Notes under the pieces: generated by a model | Told to the model about the DNA's origin: nothing | Seen by the model: the letters and a program-made list of their open reading frames with translations, nothing else | Databases searched by the model: none | In this document: positions 24,840 through 34,060 of the stretch, in pieces | Layout of the letters: each line of letters starts with the position of its first letter | Position numbering within the stretch: position 1 is the first letter of the stretch | Position numbers and translations under genes: made by a program | From: Pontibacter mucosus | Lineage (GTDB): Bacteria > Bacteroidota > Bacteroidia > Cytophagales > Hymenobacteraceae | Length of the DNA stretch: 64,000 nucleotides | Assembly (NCBI RefSeq): GCF_003054055.1 | Contig: NZ_QBKI01000002.1 | Span: 558,001 to 622,000, forward strand | Direction: 5' to 3'

Positions 24840-27266
24840 ATGCTCCGAAACTACCTCCTTACCGCCTACCGCAACCTTGTCCGGCACAAGGCCTTCTCCC
24901 TGATCAACATTGCCGGGCTGGCATTGGGCCTCACGGCCTGTTTGCCGATCGGCTTGTTTGTTTACGACGAGCTGCAGTATGATAAGTTCCTGCCGGAAGG
25001 CGACCGCATCTACCGTGTCTACAACGACATGGCGGCCCGGGAGGCCGGGTCGGTGGTGGCGCCGGTGCCGCCAATGTACGGCACCACGCTGGAGCAGCGT
25101 TTTCCGCAGGTAGAGCAGGTGGTGCGCATCCTCATGCTCCAGTTCGATGCCAACAACCTGGTGGAGGTGGGGGAGAAGAGCCTCTACGAGAAGGGCCGCA
25201 CCTTTACCGATCCTTCCTTTTTCGAAGTCTTTCAGCTTCCTTTCAAGTATGGCTCCCCTGAAAAGGCCCTGGCCGATCCGTCTTCCATTGTACTGTCGGA
25301 AGAGATGGCGGCACGTATGTTCGGGGAGGTGGACCCGGTAGGGAAACAGATAAACGTGAACAAACTGCCCTACATTGTGAAGGGCGTCTTTTACAGCAAC
25401 AACCGCTTTCACCTGCCTGTTAACTTTGTTCTGCCCATGGAGGCGGCAGAGATCCCGGCCGAGCGCATGAAAAAGTGGAGCTGGCAGCAGTTCTATACTT
25501 ACGTGAAGCTGCGCGAGGGCGCTGACCCGCAGCAGGTGGAGGCCACGTTCCGGGACATTGTCGGCAAGCAAATCGACCCGGAGCAAAACAAGCCTTTTGA
25601 TTACAAGCCCTACCTGCAGCCGCTGCGGGAAGTATACTTATACTCCGCTGATTTCAAGTATGACCAGTCCATCCGGGGCAACATCACCTATGTAAAAGCC
25701 CTGAGCATCATTGCCATATTTATACTTCTGATTGCCTGCTTCAACTTCGTGAACCTGGCCACGGCCAAATCGGCGCAGCGGGCCAAAGAAGTGGGAGTAC
25801 GAAAGGCCGTGGGGGCCAGCCGCAGCCAGCTGGTGGTGCAGTTCCTGGCCGAAACCCTCCTGCTCACGCTCATCAGCGTAATTTTTGCGGCAGCGCTTAC
25901 CTCGCTGCTCCTGCCGTCGCTCAACGCCTTTACCGGCAAGCAGATGGCCTTCAACATCTTCACAGAACCCTCGTTGCTGTTGCTGCTCTTGCTGCTAACC
26001 CTGGTGGTGGGCCTGCTGGCAGGGTTTTACCCGGCGCTGGTCCTGTCCGGCTTCCAAACCGTGAAAGTGCTCAAGAGCGCCGTCGTGATCGATAGCCGGG
26101 TAGGCAGGATACAGTGGCTGCGGCATGGGCTGATTGTGGTGCAGTTCGCCCTGTCTATTTTTCTGATCATCAGTGCTTTTGTGGTTTTTAAACAGGTCGC
26201 CTACCTGCATAACAAGGATCTCGGGTTCAGCAAAGATCAGATCATGTTTTTCCAGATGCGCGGTGATAAAATGTTCGAGAACTACGAGACCTTTAAACAG
26301 GAACTAAAGCAGGTGCCGGGCGTCAACAACGTGTCCATCGGCTATGGCTTCCCGGGGGATGCTACGGCAGGCGACGGGATCATCACGCTGCGCAACGGGG
26401 AGCAGACCCACCACAGCGTAACCCAACTGATGGTGGACTACGACTACCTGAACACGCTGGATGTAAAGCTACTGGCCGGCAGGGGCTTCTCCAAAGCATA
26501 TGGCACCGACGCCAACCATGCCTTTCTGCTCAACGAAACCGCGGTGCGGGAACTGGGCTTCGGTACCCCGCAGGCCGCTTTGGGGCAGCCGCTGCGCTGG
26601 CAAATATGGAACGATGTGAACCCGGACTCCCTGAAGGAGGGCAAGGTCATCGGTGTGGTGAAAGACTTTCATTTCAAGAGCCTTTACGAGAAGGTAGAGC
26701 CGACCGTGCTGCAGATTTTCCCCAGCGCTTACTGGAAGGTGGCCGTGAAGATTGACGGCGGGGACGTGGCCGGCACCATTGCGCAGATAAAGGAAGTATG
26801 GCGCAGGTTCTCCCCCGATTACCCGATAGAGTACGTGTTCATGGACGAGAGCTTCCAGAAAATGTACCTGGCCGAGGACAAGCTCAAAACCCTGCTCTGG
26901 ATCTTTACCGGGATTGCCATTTTTGTGGCTTGCCTGGGCCTGTTCGGGCTGGCCGCCTTCGCCGCCGAGCGCAGGAAGAAGGAGATCGGCATCCGCAAGG
27001 TGTTGGGCGCTGAGAACGCAGCCATCGTGGCCCTGCTCTCCAAAGAGTTCCTGATCCTGATTGTGGTGTCGACGCTTATCGCCTTTCCGCTGGCCTGGTA
27101 CGCCATGCACGTGTGGCTGCAGAACTTTGCCTACCGCATCGACATTCCGGTATGGGTGTTTCTGGCGGCGGGCATCACGGCGGCGGCGGTGGCTTTCCTC
27201 ACGGTGAGTTACCAGGCCCTGAAGGCTGCCTCCGTTAACCCGGTGGCCAACCTGCGGTTCGATTAA
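24840..27266 (+). CDS. ABC transporter permease, MacB/FtsX type (long form)
   Basis: 808 residues from ATG 24840; the frame opens 42 bases earlier but NYLLTAYRNLVRHKAFSLINIAGLALG is the standard N-terminus. Two fused FtsX-like halves: a membrane span at about 20-42, a large periplasmic domain, three spans (about 285-400), a second periplasmic domain after about 430, and three final spans (about 690-800) with the ERRKKEIGIRKVLGA motif. No ATPase domain is included, so an ATPase encoded elsewhere is needed. Its sigma-54 promoter and the divergent NtrC/NtrY-like pair indicate control by that pair. Substrate unknown. Confidence 0.85.
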   Translation: MLRNYLLTAYRNLVRHKAFSLINIAGLALGLTACLPIGLFVYDELQYDKFLPEGDRIYRVYNDMAAREAGSVVAPVPPMYGTTLEQRFPQVEQVVRILMLQFDANNLVEVGEKSLYEKGRTFTDPSFFEVFQLPFKYGSPEKALADPSSIVLSEEMAARMFGEVDPVGKQINVNKLPYIVKGVFYSNNRFHLPVNFVLPMEAAEIPAERMKKWSWQQFYTYVKLREGADPQQVEATFRDIVGKQIDPEQNKPFDYKPYLQPLREVYLYSADFKYDQSIRGNITYVKALSIIAIFILLIACFNFVNLATAKSAQRAKEVGVRKAVGASRSQLVVQFLAETLLLTLISVIFAAALTSLLLPSLNAFTGKQMAFNIFTEPSLLLLLLLLTLVVGLLAGFYPALVLSGFQTVKVLKSAVVIDSRVGRIQWLRHGLIVVQFALSIFLIISAFVVFKQVAYLHNKDLGFSKDQIMFFQMRGDKMFENYETFKQELKQVPGVNNVSIGYGFPGDATAGDGIITLRNGEQTHHSVTQLMVDYDYLNTLDVKLLAGRGFSKAYGTDANHAFLLNETAVRELGFGTPQAALGQPLRWQIWNDVNPDSLKEGKVIGVVKDFHFKSLYEKVEPTVLQIFPSAYWKVAVKIDGGDVAGTIAQIKEVWRRFSPDYPIEYVFMDESFQKMYLAEDKLKTLLWIFTGIAIFVACLGLFGLAAFAAERRKKEIGIRKVLGAENAAIVALLSKEFLILIVVSTLIAFPLAWYAMHVWLQNFAYRIDIPVWVFLAAGITAAAVAFLTVSYQALKAASVNPVANLRFD

Positions 27267-27274
27267 TGTACTCG

Positions 27275-27305
27275 ACTGCCCTGGTCTGAGAGTAGCCAGG
27301 GCAGT
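27275..27305 (+). terminator. Hairpin after the ABC permease gene
   Basis: ACTGCCCTGG (27275-27284) and CCAGGGCAGT (27296-27305) are perfect. AAGTATAAGG follows rather than a T-run. Confidence 0.65.
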
Positions 27306-27409
27306 AAAGTATAAGGCTATACTTTGTGCTTGAAAAATTTTCCTGCCCAAAACCTGTAACCATTCTCAAAACTGAAGTTCTCTAAAGTATAAACAGACGC
27401 TGCTGGTAC

Positions 27410-27440
27410 GGCAGGTGTTGGAAGTATAGCAGCACCTGCC
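27410..27440. repeat. Hairpin with AAGTATA in the loop
   Basis: GGCAGGTG (27410-27417) and CACCTGCC (27433-27440) enclose a loop that contains AAGTATA. Position upstream of the receptor gene leaves its role open. Confidence 0.45.
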
Positions 27441-27564
27441 CGGGCTTGGGAGAATGAAAATTTTGTCTGGTAGCGGTGCAACTATCGCTTCCTGCCTGTG
27501 TCTTTAGCCCAAGAACACCCTTCGCTGCGAGGTCAGGCATCCTACAACATCTAACTAAAAAACT

Positions 27565-30057
27565 ATGAAAAAAAGAGAACTCTTTTTGCCGGGTTTACTG
27601 TGCCTTTTGCTCAGCTTTTGCACTGACGTTTGGGCGCAGGATAACAGCCGGCAGCCGGCTAAAACTACTTCTCAGGCAAACGGCTCCATCTCCGGCACCC
27701 TGGTCGACTCCCTTACCGGGAAACCGCTGGAGTATGCCACCGTTGCGCTGCTGCAGCAGGGCACCTCGCAGGCCGTGAACGGCACGCTTACCGACGATAA
27801 AGGCAACTTTATACTTTCCGGGCTTGGCCTGGGGCAGTACGACCTTACCTTTAGCTTTATCGGGTATGCGGCCAAAACCATCCGGCAGGTTACCCTGACA
27901 GCAGCTAAGCCGCAGGTAGCGGTAGGAAGCGTGAAACTGGCTGTGTCCGGGGCCACTACCCTGAAGGAGGTGCAGGTGCAGGCGCTGCGGCCCACCATCA
28001 CGCAGGAGGCCGACCGCATGGTGGTCAGCATTGAAGGCACGGCACTAGCCGCCGGCAGAACGGCTTACGATGTGCTGTCCACCTCGCCCGGCGTGTTCAT
28101 CGACCAGGAAGGCAACATCCAGCTGAACGGCCGCAGCGGGGTTACGGTGATGCTGGACGGCAAACTCACCTACCTCTCGGCACAGGACCTGCGCTCTTTG
28201 CTGGAGGGAATGCCGGCAGAGAACATCCGCAACATCGAAATCATCACCAACCCCTCGGCCAAGTATGATGCGCAGGGCTCTTCCGGTATCCTGAACATCA
28301 ACCTGAAAAAGAACACGCAACAGGGCGTAAACGGCAGCGTGTATGCAGGCGCCACCTACAATGGCAAGCAGTACGGTTCCTCGGGCGGGGCGGCGCTCAA
28401 CCACAAAACCGGCAACTGGAACACTTTCCTGAATCTGGATGCGGCCCGACGCGTGGGAGGGCGTAATTCCACCTTTGACCGTGTGTTTAAAGGAGAAGAG
28501 GAATCGGTATACTTTGACCAGGTGGCTACTGAAGACTTCCGGGTACAGGGGCCTCCCTCGCTGCGCCTGGGCACCGACTATAGTATAGACGAGCGCCACA
28601 GCATAGGGGTGATGGGCTACTTTATGACCAACAAGCTGAACGCTGACTTCCTGACGGAAACCTATCTGGGCAACGCGCCGGGGCAACCGACACAGTTTAT
28701 TGACGCGGATAACTTCCGGGAAAACCGCTTCACCAACTATACCGGCAATGTGCATTACCTGGGTAAATTCGACACGCTGGGTACGCAGCTCAGCGCAGAT
28801 CTGGACCTGGTGAAGATTCGCAACCGGGGAGACGCCTACTTCTATAACTACTTCCACAACCTGGCAGACGGAGGCCCGGCCACACAGGATTTCCTCTTTA
28901 CCGAGACGCCCAGCGGCTTCGACATTATCTCCGCCAAAGCCGACTTCACGAAAGCCCTCCCCAGAGGCCGCAAGGTGGAGCTGGGGCTAAAAGCCAGCAG
29001 CGTGGCCTCAGACGCAGACTCCCGTTTCTTTTTTAACAACGGCGACGTGCCCCAGCCGGACCTAGCACGCACCAACCACTTCATTTATGACGAGAACATC
29101 TACGCCGCCTATGTGAACTGGAACAGCAACCTCGGGGAGCGCTTCAGCCTGCAGGCCGGTTTGCGGGCGGAGCAGACCGTGTCGGAAGGGGAGTCGCTGA
29201 CGATGAAGGGGAGCAAGAAGAAACGCAGCTACCTGGACCTGTTTCCTAGCCTGTTCCTGAAGCAGAAGGTGAACGAGGACTACGAGCTGAACTACAACTA
29301 CAGCCGCCGCATCTATCGCCCTAACTATGGCTTCCTGAATCCGTTCTTCGCTTACCGCGACCCCTATACGTACTGGCTCGGCAACCCGAACCTGCGGCCG
29401 CAGTACACCCACTCCTTTGGCATCACGCAGACTTATAAGAAAAACTACAGCCTGGCGCTCAGCTACCAGCACCAGCAGGACGTAATATCGGAGATTGCCC
29501 TGATAGATGCAGAGACCTCTACCACCATTTATACTATCGGCAACGTGGATGATGCCAAAAATCTGAGCATGACGGCGGTGGTGCCTGTAAAGATTCTGAA
29601 GAACTGGGACACAAGTAACACGCTGGTGATCGCCTACAACGAGTACAACACCATGGTAGACAAACAGCAGGTCATCAACGATCAGGTCTACTACATGCTG
29701 CAGTCTAACCACACCATCCTGTTGCCCTGGAAGCTGAAAGCCGAGATAAACGGCACTTACCAGGGACCGGCCGCCTACGCGCTCTACCGCATTGATCCCC
29801 GCTGGTGGGTGAATGTGGGCCTCAAAAAGAGCTTTATGGAAGAGAAGCTGGAAGTCAGCGTGAACGCGAATGACATTTTCCATACCCAGCACCTGATCGT
29901 ATCGGCCGACGTGGGGGAAGGCAACGTGAGCGATTGGGACCAGTATTTCCGGCAGCGCAACATCGGCTTTACGCTGCGCTACAAGTTTAGCAGAGGCGCG
30001 AAACTGGAGGAGCGCAAGCGCAACAACCTCGAAGAACTGAACCGCACCGGCGGATAA
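27565..30057 (+). CDS. TonB-dependent receptor, outer membrane beta-barrel family
   Basis: 830 residues. Signal peptide ending at about VWAQ25, a carboxypeptidase-regulatory-like domain (about 40-130, SISGTLVDSLTGKPLEYATVAL, ending LKEVQVQALRP), a plug domain (about 140-235, GVTVMLDGKLTYLSAQDLRSLLEGMPAENIRNIEIITNPSAKYDAQGSSG), then a beta-barrel to about 800. The pattern fits the subgroup whose barrel is the outer membrane protein beta-barrel type rather than SusC. No SusD partner is next to it. Imported substrate unknown. The terminator at 30090 separates it from the sigma operon. Confidence 0.88.
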   Translation: MKKRELFLPGLLCLLLSFCTDVWAQDNSRQPAKTTSQANGSISGTLVDSLTGKPLEYATVALLQQGTSQAVNGTLTDDKGNFILSGLGLGQYDLTFSFIGYAAKTIRQVTLTAAKPQVAVGSVKLAVSGATTLKEVQVQALRPTITQEADRMVVSIEGTALAAGRTAYDVLSTSPGVFIDQEGNIQLNGRSGVTVMLDGKLTYLSAQDLRSLLEGMPAENIRNIEIITNPSAKYDAQGSSGILNINLKKNTQQGVNGSVYAGATYNGKQYGSSGGAALNHKTGNWNTFLNLDAARRVGGRNSTFDRVFKGEEESVYFDQVATEDFRVQGPPSLRLGTDYSIDERHSIGVMGYFMTNKLNADFLTETYLGNAPGQPTQFIDADNFRENRFTNYTGNVHYLGKFDTLGTQLSADLDLVKIRNRGDAYFYNYFHNLADGGPATQDFLFTETPSGFDIISAKADFTKALPRGRKVELGLKASSVASDADSRFFFNNGDVPQPDLARTNHFIYDENIYAAYVNWNSNLGERFSLQAGLRAEQTVSEGESLTMKGSKKKRSYLDLFPSLFLKQKVNEDYELNYNYSRRIYRPNYGFLNPFFAYRDPYTYWLGNPNLRPQYTHSFGITQTYKKNYSLALSYQHQQDVISEIALIDAETSTTIYTIGNVDDAKNLSMTAVVPVKILKNWDTSNTLVIAYNEYNTMVDKQQVINDQVYYMLQSNHTILLPWKLKAEINGTYQGPAAYALYRIDPRWWVNVGLKKSFMEEKLEVSVNANDIFHTQHLIVSADVGEGNVSDWDQYFRQRNIGFTLRYKFSRGAKLEERKRNNLEELNRTGG

Positions 30058-30089
30058 AATAGCATTTGTGTTTTTAGTCTAATGGCAAT

Positions 30090-30117
30090 CGGGACTCTCT
30101 GGGTCCCGCCTGTTTTT
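30090..30117 (+). terminator. Intrinsic terminator of the receptor gene
   Basis: CGGGAC (30090-30095) pairs with GTCCCG (30103-30108), followed by CCTG and TTTTTT (30112-30117). Confidence 0.75.
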
Positions 30118-30218
30118 TACCCCACTCAGTACAGCCAGATAAATATATTTCTGTCGCGGCTGTAACCTTTCCCAAAATCGAAGTTTCCTATATTGAAGAC
30201 CTAACCACACCGGATCAT

Positions 30219-30785
30219 TTGGAACAACTAACAGATAATGCGCTGATGCTTCAGGTTAAGGAGGGAAACCTTGACAAGCTGGGCCTGCTCTTCCAGAGGT
30301 ATGGCAAAAGCCTGTATGGTTTCTACTTTAGGATAACGCGCAACGCAGCCCTGAGCGAGGACCTGGTGCAGGATGTGTTTGAGCGGGTGCTCAAGTATAA
30401 GCACACGTTCCGGGGCGACGGCAAGTTCTCTACCTGGCTCTACCACCTGGCCCGCAACGTGCTGGCCGATCATCTGAAGAAGACCAAACGTGCCGGCGTG
30501 AGCACCGACATAGACGAGCAGGACGCGTTGCCGGAGCTGGCGGTAGCACCAGAGGAGGCCCTGCAGAAAGAGGAGCACCTGCAGCTTATGGAACAGGCCC
30601 TCGACCACCTGGGTCACGAGAAGAAGGAGCTGTTGCTGCTCACGAAGCTGCAAGGCCTCAGGTATAAGGACATCGCCACCATGCAGGGCTGCACCGAAAC
30701 CAACGTGAAAGTAAAAGTCTTCCGGGCGATAAACGATTTGCGGGAGGTCTTCACAAAACTACAAGCGAAAGGAATAAACATATGA
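30219..30785 (+). CDS. ECF-type RNA polymerase sigma factor
   Basis: 188 residues if read from TTG 30219; an ATG at 30243 is the next start. The TTG is preferred because EQLTDNALMLQVKEGN is the usual N-terminal helix. Region 2 is at about 22-90 (SEDLVQDVFERVLKYKHTFRGDGKFSTWLYHLARNVLADHLKK), region 4 at about 125-175 (KKELLLLTKLQGLRYKDIATMQGCTETNVKVKVFRAINDLRE). GTTTCCTATA at 30183-30192 resembles the sites near the other ECF operon. The stop overlaps the anti-sigma start as ATGA. Confidence 0.85.
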   Translation: MEQLTDNALMLQVKEGNLDKLGLLFQRYGKSLYGFYFRITRNAALSEDLVQDVFERVLKYKHTFRGDGKFSTWLYHLARNVLADHLKKTKRAGVSTDIDEQDALPELAVAPEEALQKEEHLQLMEQALDHLGHEKKELLLLTKLQGLRYKDIATMQGCTETNVKVKVFRAINDLREVFTKLQAKGINI

Positions 30786-31597
30786 TCACGGAAAGATATC
30801 AGGAGCTGCTGCTCGATTACCTGGAGGGAAACCTAAGCGAGGCGCAGCGGCTGGAGCTGGAGGCGCTGGTGCAGACCGGGCAGGTACCACAGGAGGAGCT
30901 GCAGGCCTTGCAGGCGGCTTTCTCCGGACTGCAGGCGCTTCCCGAGCCGGAGCCGGGCCCGGGGCTGCAGGCCAAGTTTAACAGCATGCTGGCAACTAAA
31001 ATGGCCGAAGAGCGGCTGGCAAGGCAACAGCAGTATACTTGGGGCGATTTGTGGCAAGGCCTGCAGACGCTGCTGAGCCCGCTGCGGCTGGCTTATACGT
31101 TGGTCGTGTTTGCCTTTGGGTTTTTCGCCGCCTGGCTTGCCTTTTCGCCCGGCCAGCAGCAGACACAAACCACCGACACGCAGCAATTGGCCGCAGAGTT
31201 GAACCAGATGAAGCAACTGCTCTTCACCACGCTGATTGATCAGCCGGCAGCGGTAGACCGCCTGAGGGCCGTGAACATCTCCAGCGAGATGCCGGGGGCG
31301 GATGCGAAGGTGCTGGACGCGTTGTTTAACTCCCTCAACAACGACCCGAACGTGAACGTGCGCCTGGCTGCCGTGGAGGCACTGAAAAAACACACCGACA
31401 ACCCGCAGGTGCGCGAGCGGCTGATCCTCTCCATCAACCAGCAGGAGTCGCCGATGGTGCAGGTGGCGCTGGCCGACCTGATGCAGGCCCTGCAGGAGCG
31501 CAACGCGGTGCCACAGCTGAGGCAGTTGCTGCAGGACGAGAAGACAAACGAGCTGGTGAAAGCTAAAATCAAGGAAAGTATAAAAGTCCTCATTTAA
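30782..31597 (+). CDS. Membrane anti-sigma factor with HEAT repeats
   Basis: 271 residues. An N-terminal cytoplasmic anti-sigma-like helical part (ERYQELLLDYLEGNLSEAQRLELEALV, no zinc ligands), one membrane span at about 103-122, and a periplasmic part with two or more HEAT-like helical repeats (about 175-270, DPNVNVRLAAVEALKKHTDNPQVRERLILSI). Overlap with the sigma gene by ATGA shows coupling. The HEAT part is probably the sensory or partner-binding portion. Together with two DUF4097 genes it forms a cell-envelope stress-type operon. Confidence 0.78.
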   Translation: MITERYQELLLDYLEGNLSEAQRLELEALVQTGQVPQEELQALQAAFSGLQALPEPEPGPGLQAKFNSMLATKMAEERLARQQQYTWGDLWQGLQTLLSPLRLAYTLVVFAFGFFAAWLAFSPGQQQTQTTDTQQLAAELNQMKQLLFTTLIDQPAAVDRLRAVNISSEMPGADAKVLDALFNSLNNDPNVNVRLAAVEALKKHTDNPQVRERLILSINQQESPMVQVALADLMQALQERNAVPQLRQLLQDEKTNELVKAKIKESIKVLI

Positions 31598-31603
31598 CAA
31601 ACT

Positions 31604-32473
31604 ATGAAAAAGAAAACATCCCTTTTCCTGCTATGGATGGTGCTGCTCAGCAGTGCAGGAGCCTTGGCGCAAAACCAGACCGAAAAGATTGTGCGGGAGC
31701 TGCGCTTTAACCGCAATACCCCCGGCAACGTGGTGAAAATTGAGAACATCGACGGCTTTGTGCACGTGGAAACCTACAAGGGCGACAAGGTGCTCTTCGA
31801 GGTGGAGCGCATCATCCGGCCCAAAACAGCAGATGGCCTGGAGAAAGCGAAGGAGCTGAGCGTGGAGTTTGCCGTGAGCGGCGACAGCATCATCAGCTAC
31901 CTCAAAGCGCCTTACATCCAGTCTCACCGCACCGGAAACAAAGGCAATGGGGTGAATATCGACCGGAAGCTGGAGTATGGCTTCACGCATAACTTCACGG
32001 TGAAGGTGCCGCAAAACACCAATTTGTCCGTCGTCACGATTAACAACGGCGACATCAAAATCGCTAACCTGACGGCAGACTATATCCGCGCCTCCAACAT
32101 CAACGGGCCGATCCTGCTGGAGAATGTGGCGGCGGCAGTGGATGCCAAAACCATCAACGGCAATGTGGTGGTAAGTTACCGCGAGAACCCAAAAAAGCAG
32201 GCGAGGCTGGAGACGCTCAATGGTAACATCGAGCTGCTCTACCAGAAAGCGCTTTCAGCCACCATCAGCTTCAGCTCCTTTAACGGCGACTTCTACACCG
32301 ACCTGGAGGACCTGCAAAAGCTGGCTCCGAAGGTAGAGAAAGTAAGCAGCTCCGACGGCTCCAAAACCACTTACAAGTTGGGCAAGGCATCCTCCTATAA
32401 AACAGGCACCGGTGCCGCGCTCATTGAGCTAAAGACCTTTAACGGCAAAGCGACCGTGAAGAAAAGGGGCTAG
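31604..32473 (+). CDS. DUF4097 family beta-strand repeat protein (first)
   Basis: 289 residues, signal peptide ending near GALAQ. The body is a right-handed beta-helix-like repeat of short strands with alternating NG turns (VVTINNGDIKIANLTADYIRASNINGPILLENV...), the DUF4097 pattern. Exported to the periplasm or outer membrane. Start six bases after the anti-sigma gene, so same operon. The molecular role of the family is not known to me. Confidence 0.8.
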   Translation: MKKKTSLFLLWMVLLSSAGALAQNQTEKIVRELRFNRNTPGNVVKIENIDGFVHVETYKGDKVLFEVERIIRPKTADGLEKAKELSVEFAVSGDSIISYLKAPYIQSHRTGNKGNGVNIDRKLEYGFTHNFTVKVPQNTNLSVVTINNGDIKIANLTADYIRASNINGPILLENVAAAVDAKTINGNVVVSYRENPKKQARLETLNGNIELLYQKALSATISFSSFNGDFYTDLEDLQKLAPKVEKVSSSDGSKTTYKLGKASSYKTGTGAALIELKTFNGKATVKKRG

Positions 32474-32515
32474 CCCAAAGAACAAATCATATTTGCATAT
32501 CCTAATCAAACAAAA

Positions 32516-33331
32516 ATGAAACGCAGCCTTTTTATACTAACCCTGCTGGCCCTGTGCGCACACGCCTTTGCCCAGGAAGGCAACACGGAAGAAATCGTCG
32601 TGCCCCTTACCCGCCCCAATGACACCGGAACGATGGAGGTGAGTTTGTTCTCCGGCTCTATTCAGGTAACCGGCACCAAAGGCAAGGAGGTGGTGATACG
32701 CGCTAACATGGAGGAAAGAGCTTCAAAAGCGCAGGCAAAAGAGGAGACAGGAGGGCTGAGGCGCATTGCCAACAACAGCATGGGCCTCACCGTGACCGAG
32801 CACAACAACCGCGTCGAGGTGAACTCCGAGGTGATGAACAGAAACGTGAACCTGGAGATACAGGTGCCCCAGAACTTCAACCTTAAACTCTCCAGCGTGA
32901 GTCGCGGCGATATTATGGTGCGCAACGTGAACGGTAACCTGGAAATTGACAACGTAAACGGGTCTATCAATCTGGAGAACGTGTCTGGGAGCGCGCTGGC
33001 TAATACGGTGAATGGCGCCATCAAAGCCAACTTCCTGCGCTGGGACAACAAGGCGCCCATGGCTTTCTCTACCCTGAATGGAAACCTGAACATCACCCTG
33101 CCCGCTAATTCCAAGTTTAACGCTAAACTCAACTCCGACAGAGGCGAAATTTATACGGACTTTGACCTGGTGCAGGAGGCCAGGCAGTCCAAGGCAAAAG
33201 GCGCCCGAACGGAGGGCGGTGTATACCAGGTCAGAACAGCGGATTTTGTAACCGGTAAGGTAAACGGAGGCGGTGCCGAAATCATGGTGAAAAGTATGAA
33301 CGGCAACATTTACATCCGCAAAGGCAAGTAA
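32516..33331 (+). CDS. DUF4097 family beta-strand repeat protein (second)
   Basis: 271 residues, signal peptide ending HAFAQ. Same repeat pattern as its neighbour (SVSRGDIMVRNVNGNLEIDNVNGSINLENVSG) but otherwise diverged. The two are probably old paralogues or heteromer partners. Last gene of the sigma operon, followed by a strong terminator. Confidence 0.8.
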   Translation: MKRSLFILTLLALCAHAFAQEGNTEEIVVPLTRPNDTGTMEVSLFSGSIQVTGTKGKEVVIRANMEERASKAQAKEETGGLRRIANNSMGLTVTEHNNRVEVNSEVMNRNVNLEIQVPQNFNLKLSSVSRGDIMVRNVNGNLEIDNVNGSINLENVSGSALANTVNGAIKANFLRWDNKAPMAFSTLNGNLNITLPANSKFNAKLNSDRGEIYTDFDLVQEARQSKAKGARTEGGVYQVRTADFVTGKVNGGGAEIMVKSMNGNIYIRKGK

Positions 33332-33363
33332 GCGCCCCGGTTTATACTTTAGGATTATACCTT

Positions 33364-33399
33364 AGAAGCAAGCTATACCTTGATAGCTTGCTTCTTTTT
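33364..33399 (+). terminator. Strong intrinsic terminator 10 bases ahead of the next start codon
   Basis: AGAAGCAAGCTAT (33364-33376) pairs perfectly with ATAGCTTGCTTCT (33383-33395), loop ACCTTG, then TTTT. It ends the DUF4097 operon but leaves no room for a promoter before ATG 33410. Confidence 0.85.
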
Positions 33400-33409
33400 A
33401 TCTTGCGCC

Positions 33410-33967
33410 ATGCAAACACCGAAACTCTTTATGCTGATGCTGGGCTGCAGGCCCCCCGGCAGGAACACCGAGCAGCACGACATGTTCTTCAGCGTGGCCG
33501 AAACTATAAAAGACCTGGTGCCGGAGATTAAGGCCTTCTGGCCCGAGGCCAAGGACAAGATCCACATAGACGCCTGGCGCGAAGTAACGCACGTGAACGG
33601 CTATAAGATTGAAGTGGTGCCCCGCGAAGAGGCCTCTGAAGCGTCCGAAAAGCTGTTTTTCCTTAACCTGGGCGGCTACAAACCCGGTGAGTTTGACGAG
33701 TTTCACTATAAAATGCTGGCCGTGGCCGAGAATACCGCCGGGGCGGTGCAGCAAGCCAAACAAACAGCCTTCTACAAACACACCGGCTTTAAAGGGGCCA
33801 CTTCGCACATCGACGATAAGTTTGGCGTGGATGTGGACGAGCTTTTCGAGGTGCAGGACATCCTGCCCGAGGCGGTGAAAGAGAAGTATAGCTTGCAGGT
33901 GACCCCATCACAAAGTATAACTGAAGACGAGCTGCACCTGGGCTATTTCCAGTTGCACAAGCTGTAG
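33410..33967 (+). CDS. DUF1543 domain protein
   Basis: 185 residues from ATG 33410; family members begin close to KLFMLMLGCRPPGRNTEQHD. Two tandem copies of the domain seem present (about 5-60 and 85-140). No signal peptide, so cytoplasmic. Function unknown in the family. Because a strong terminator ends 10 bases upstream, transcription must pass through that hairpin or start within it. Confidence 0.78.
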   Translation: MQTPKLFMLMLGCRPPGRNTEQHDMFFSVAETIKDLVPEIKAFWPEAKDKIHIDAWREVTHVNGYKIEVVPREEASEASEKLFFLNLGGYKPGEFDEFHYKMLAVAENTAGAVQQAKQTAFYKHTGFKGATSHIDDKFGVDVDELFEVQDILPEAVKEKYSLQVTPSQSITEDELHLGYFQLHKL

Positions 33968-34060
33968 CACCGAAGTATAAACCGGAGGCAGGCCAGGGGA
34001 ACAAGTATAAATTGTCTGCGTTAGTAGGGGAAGTATGTTTAACTTAACCTGACTGACGCA

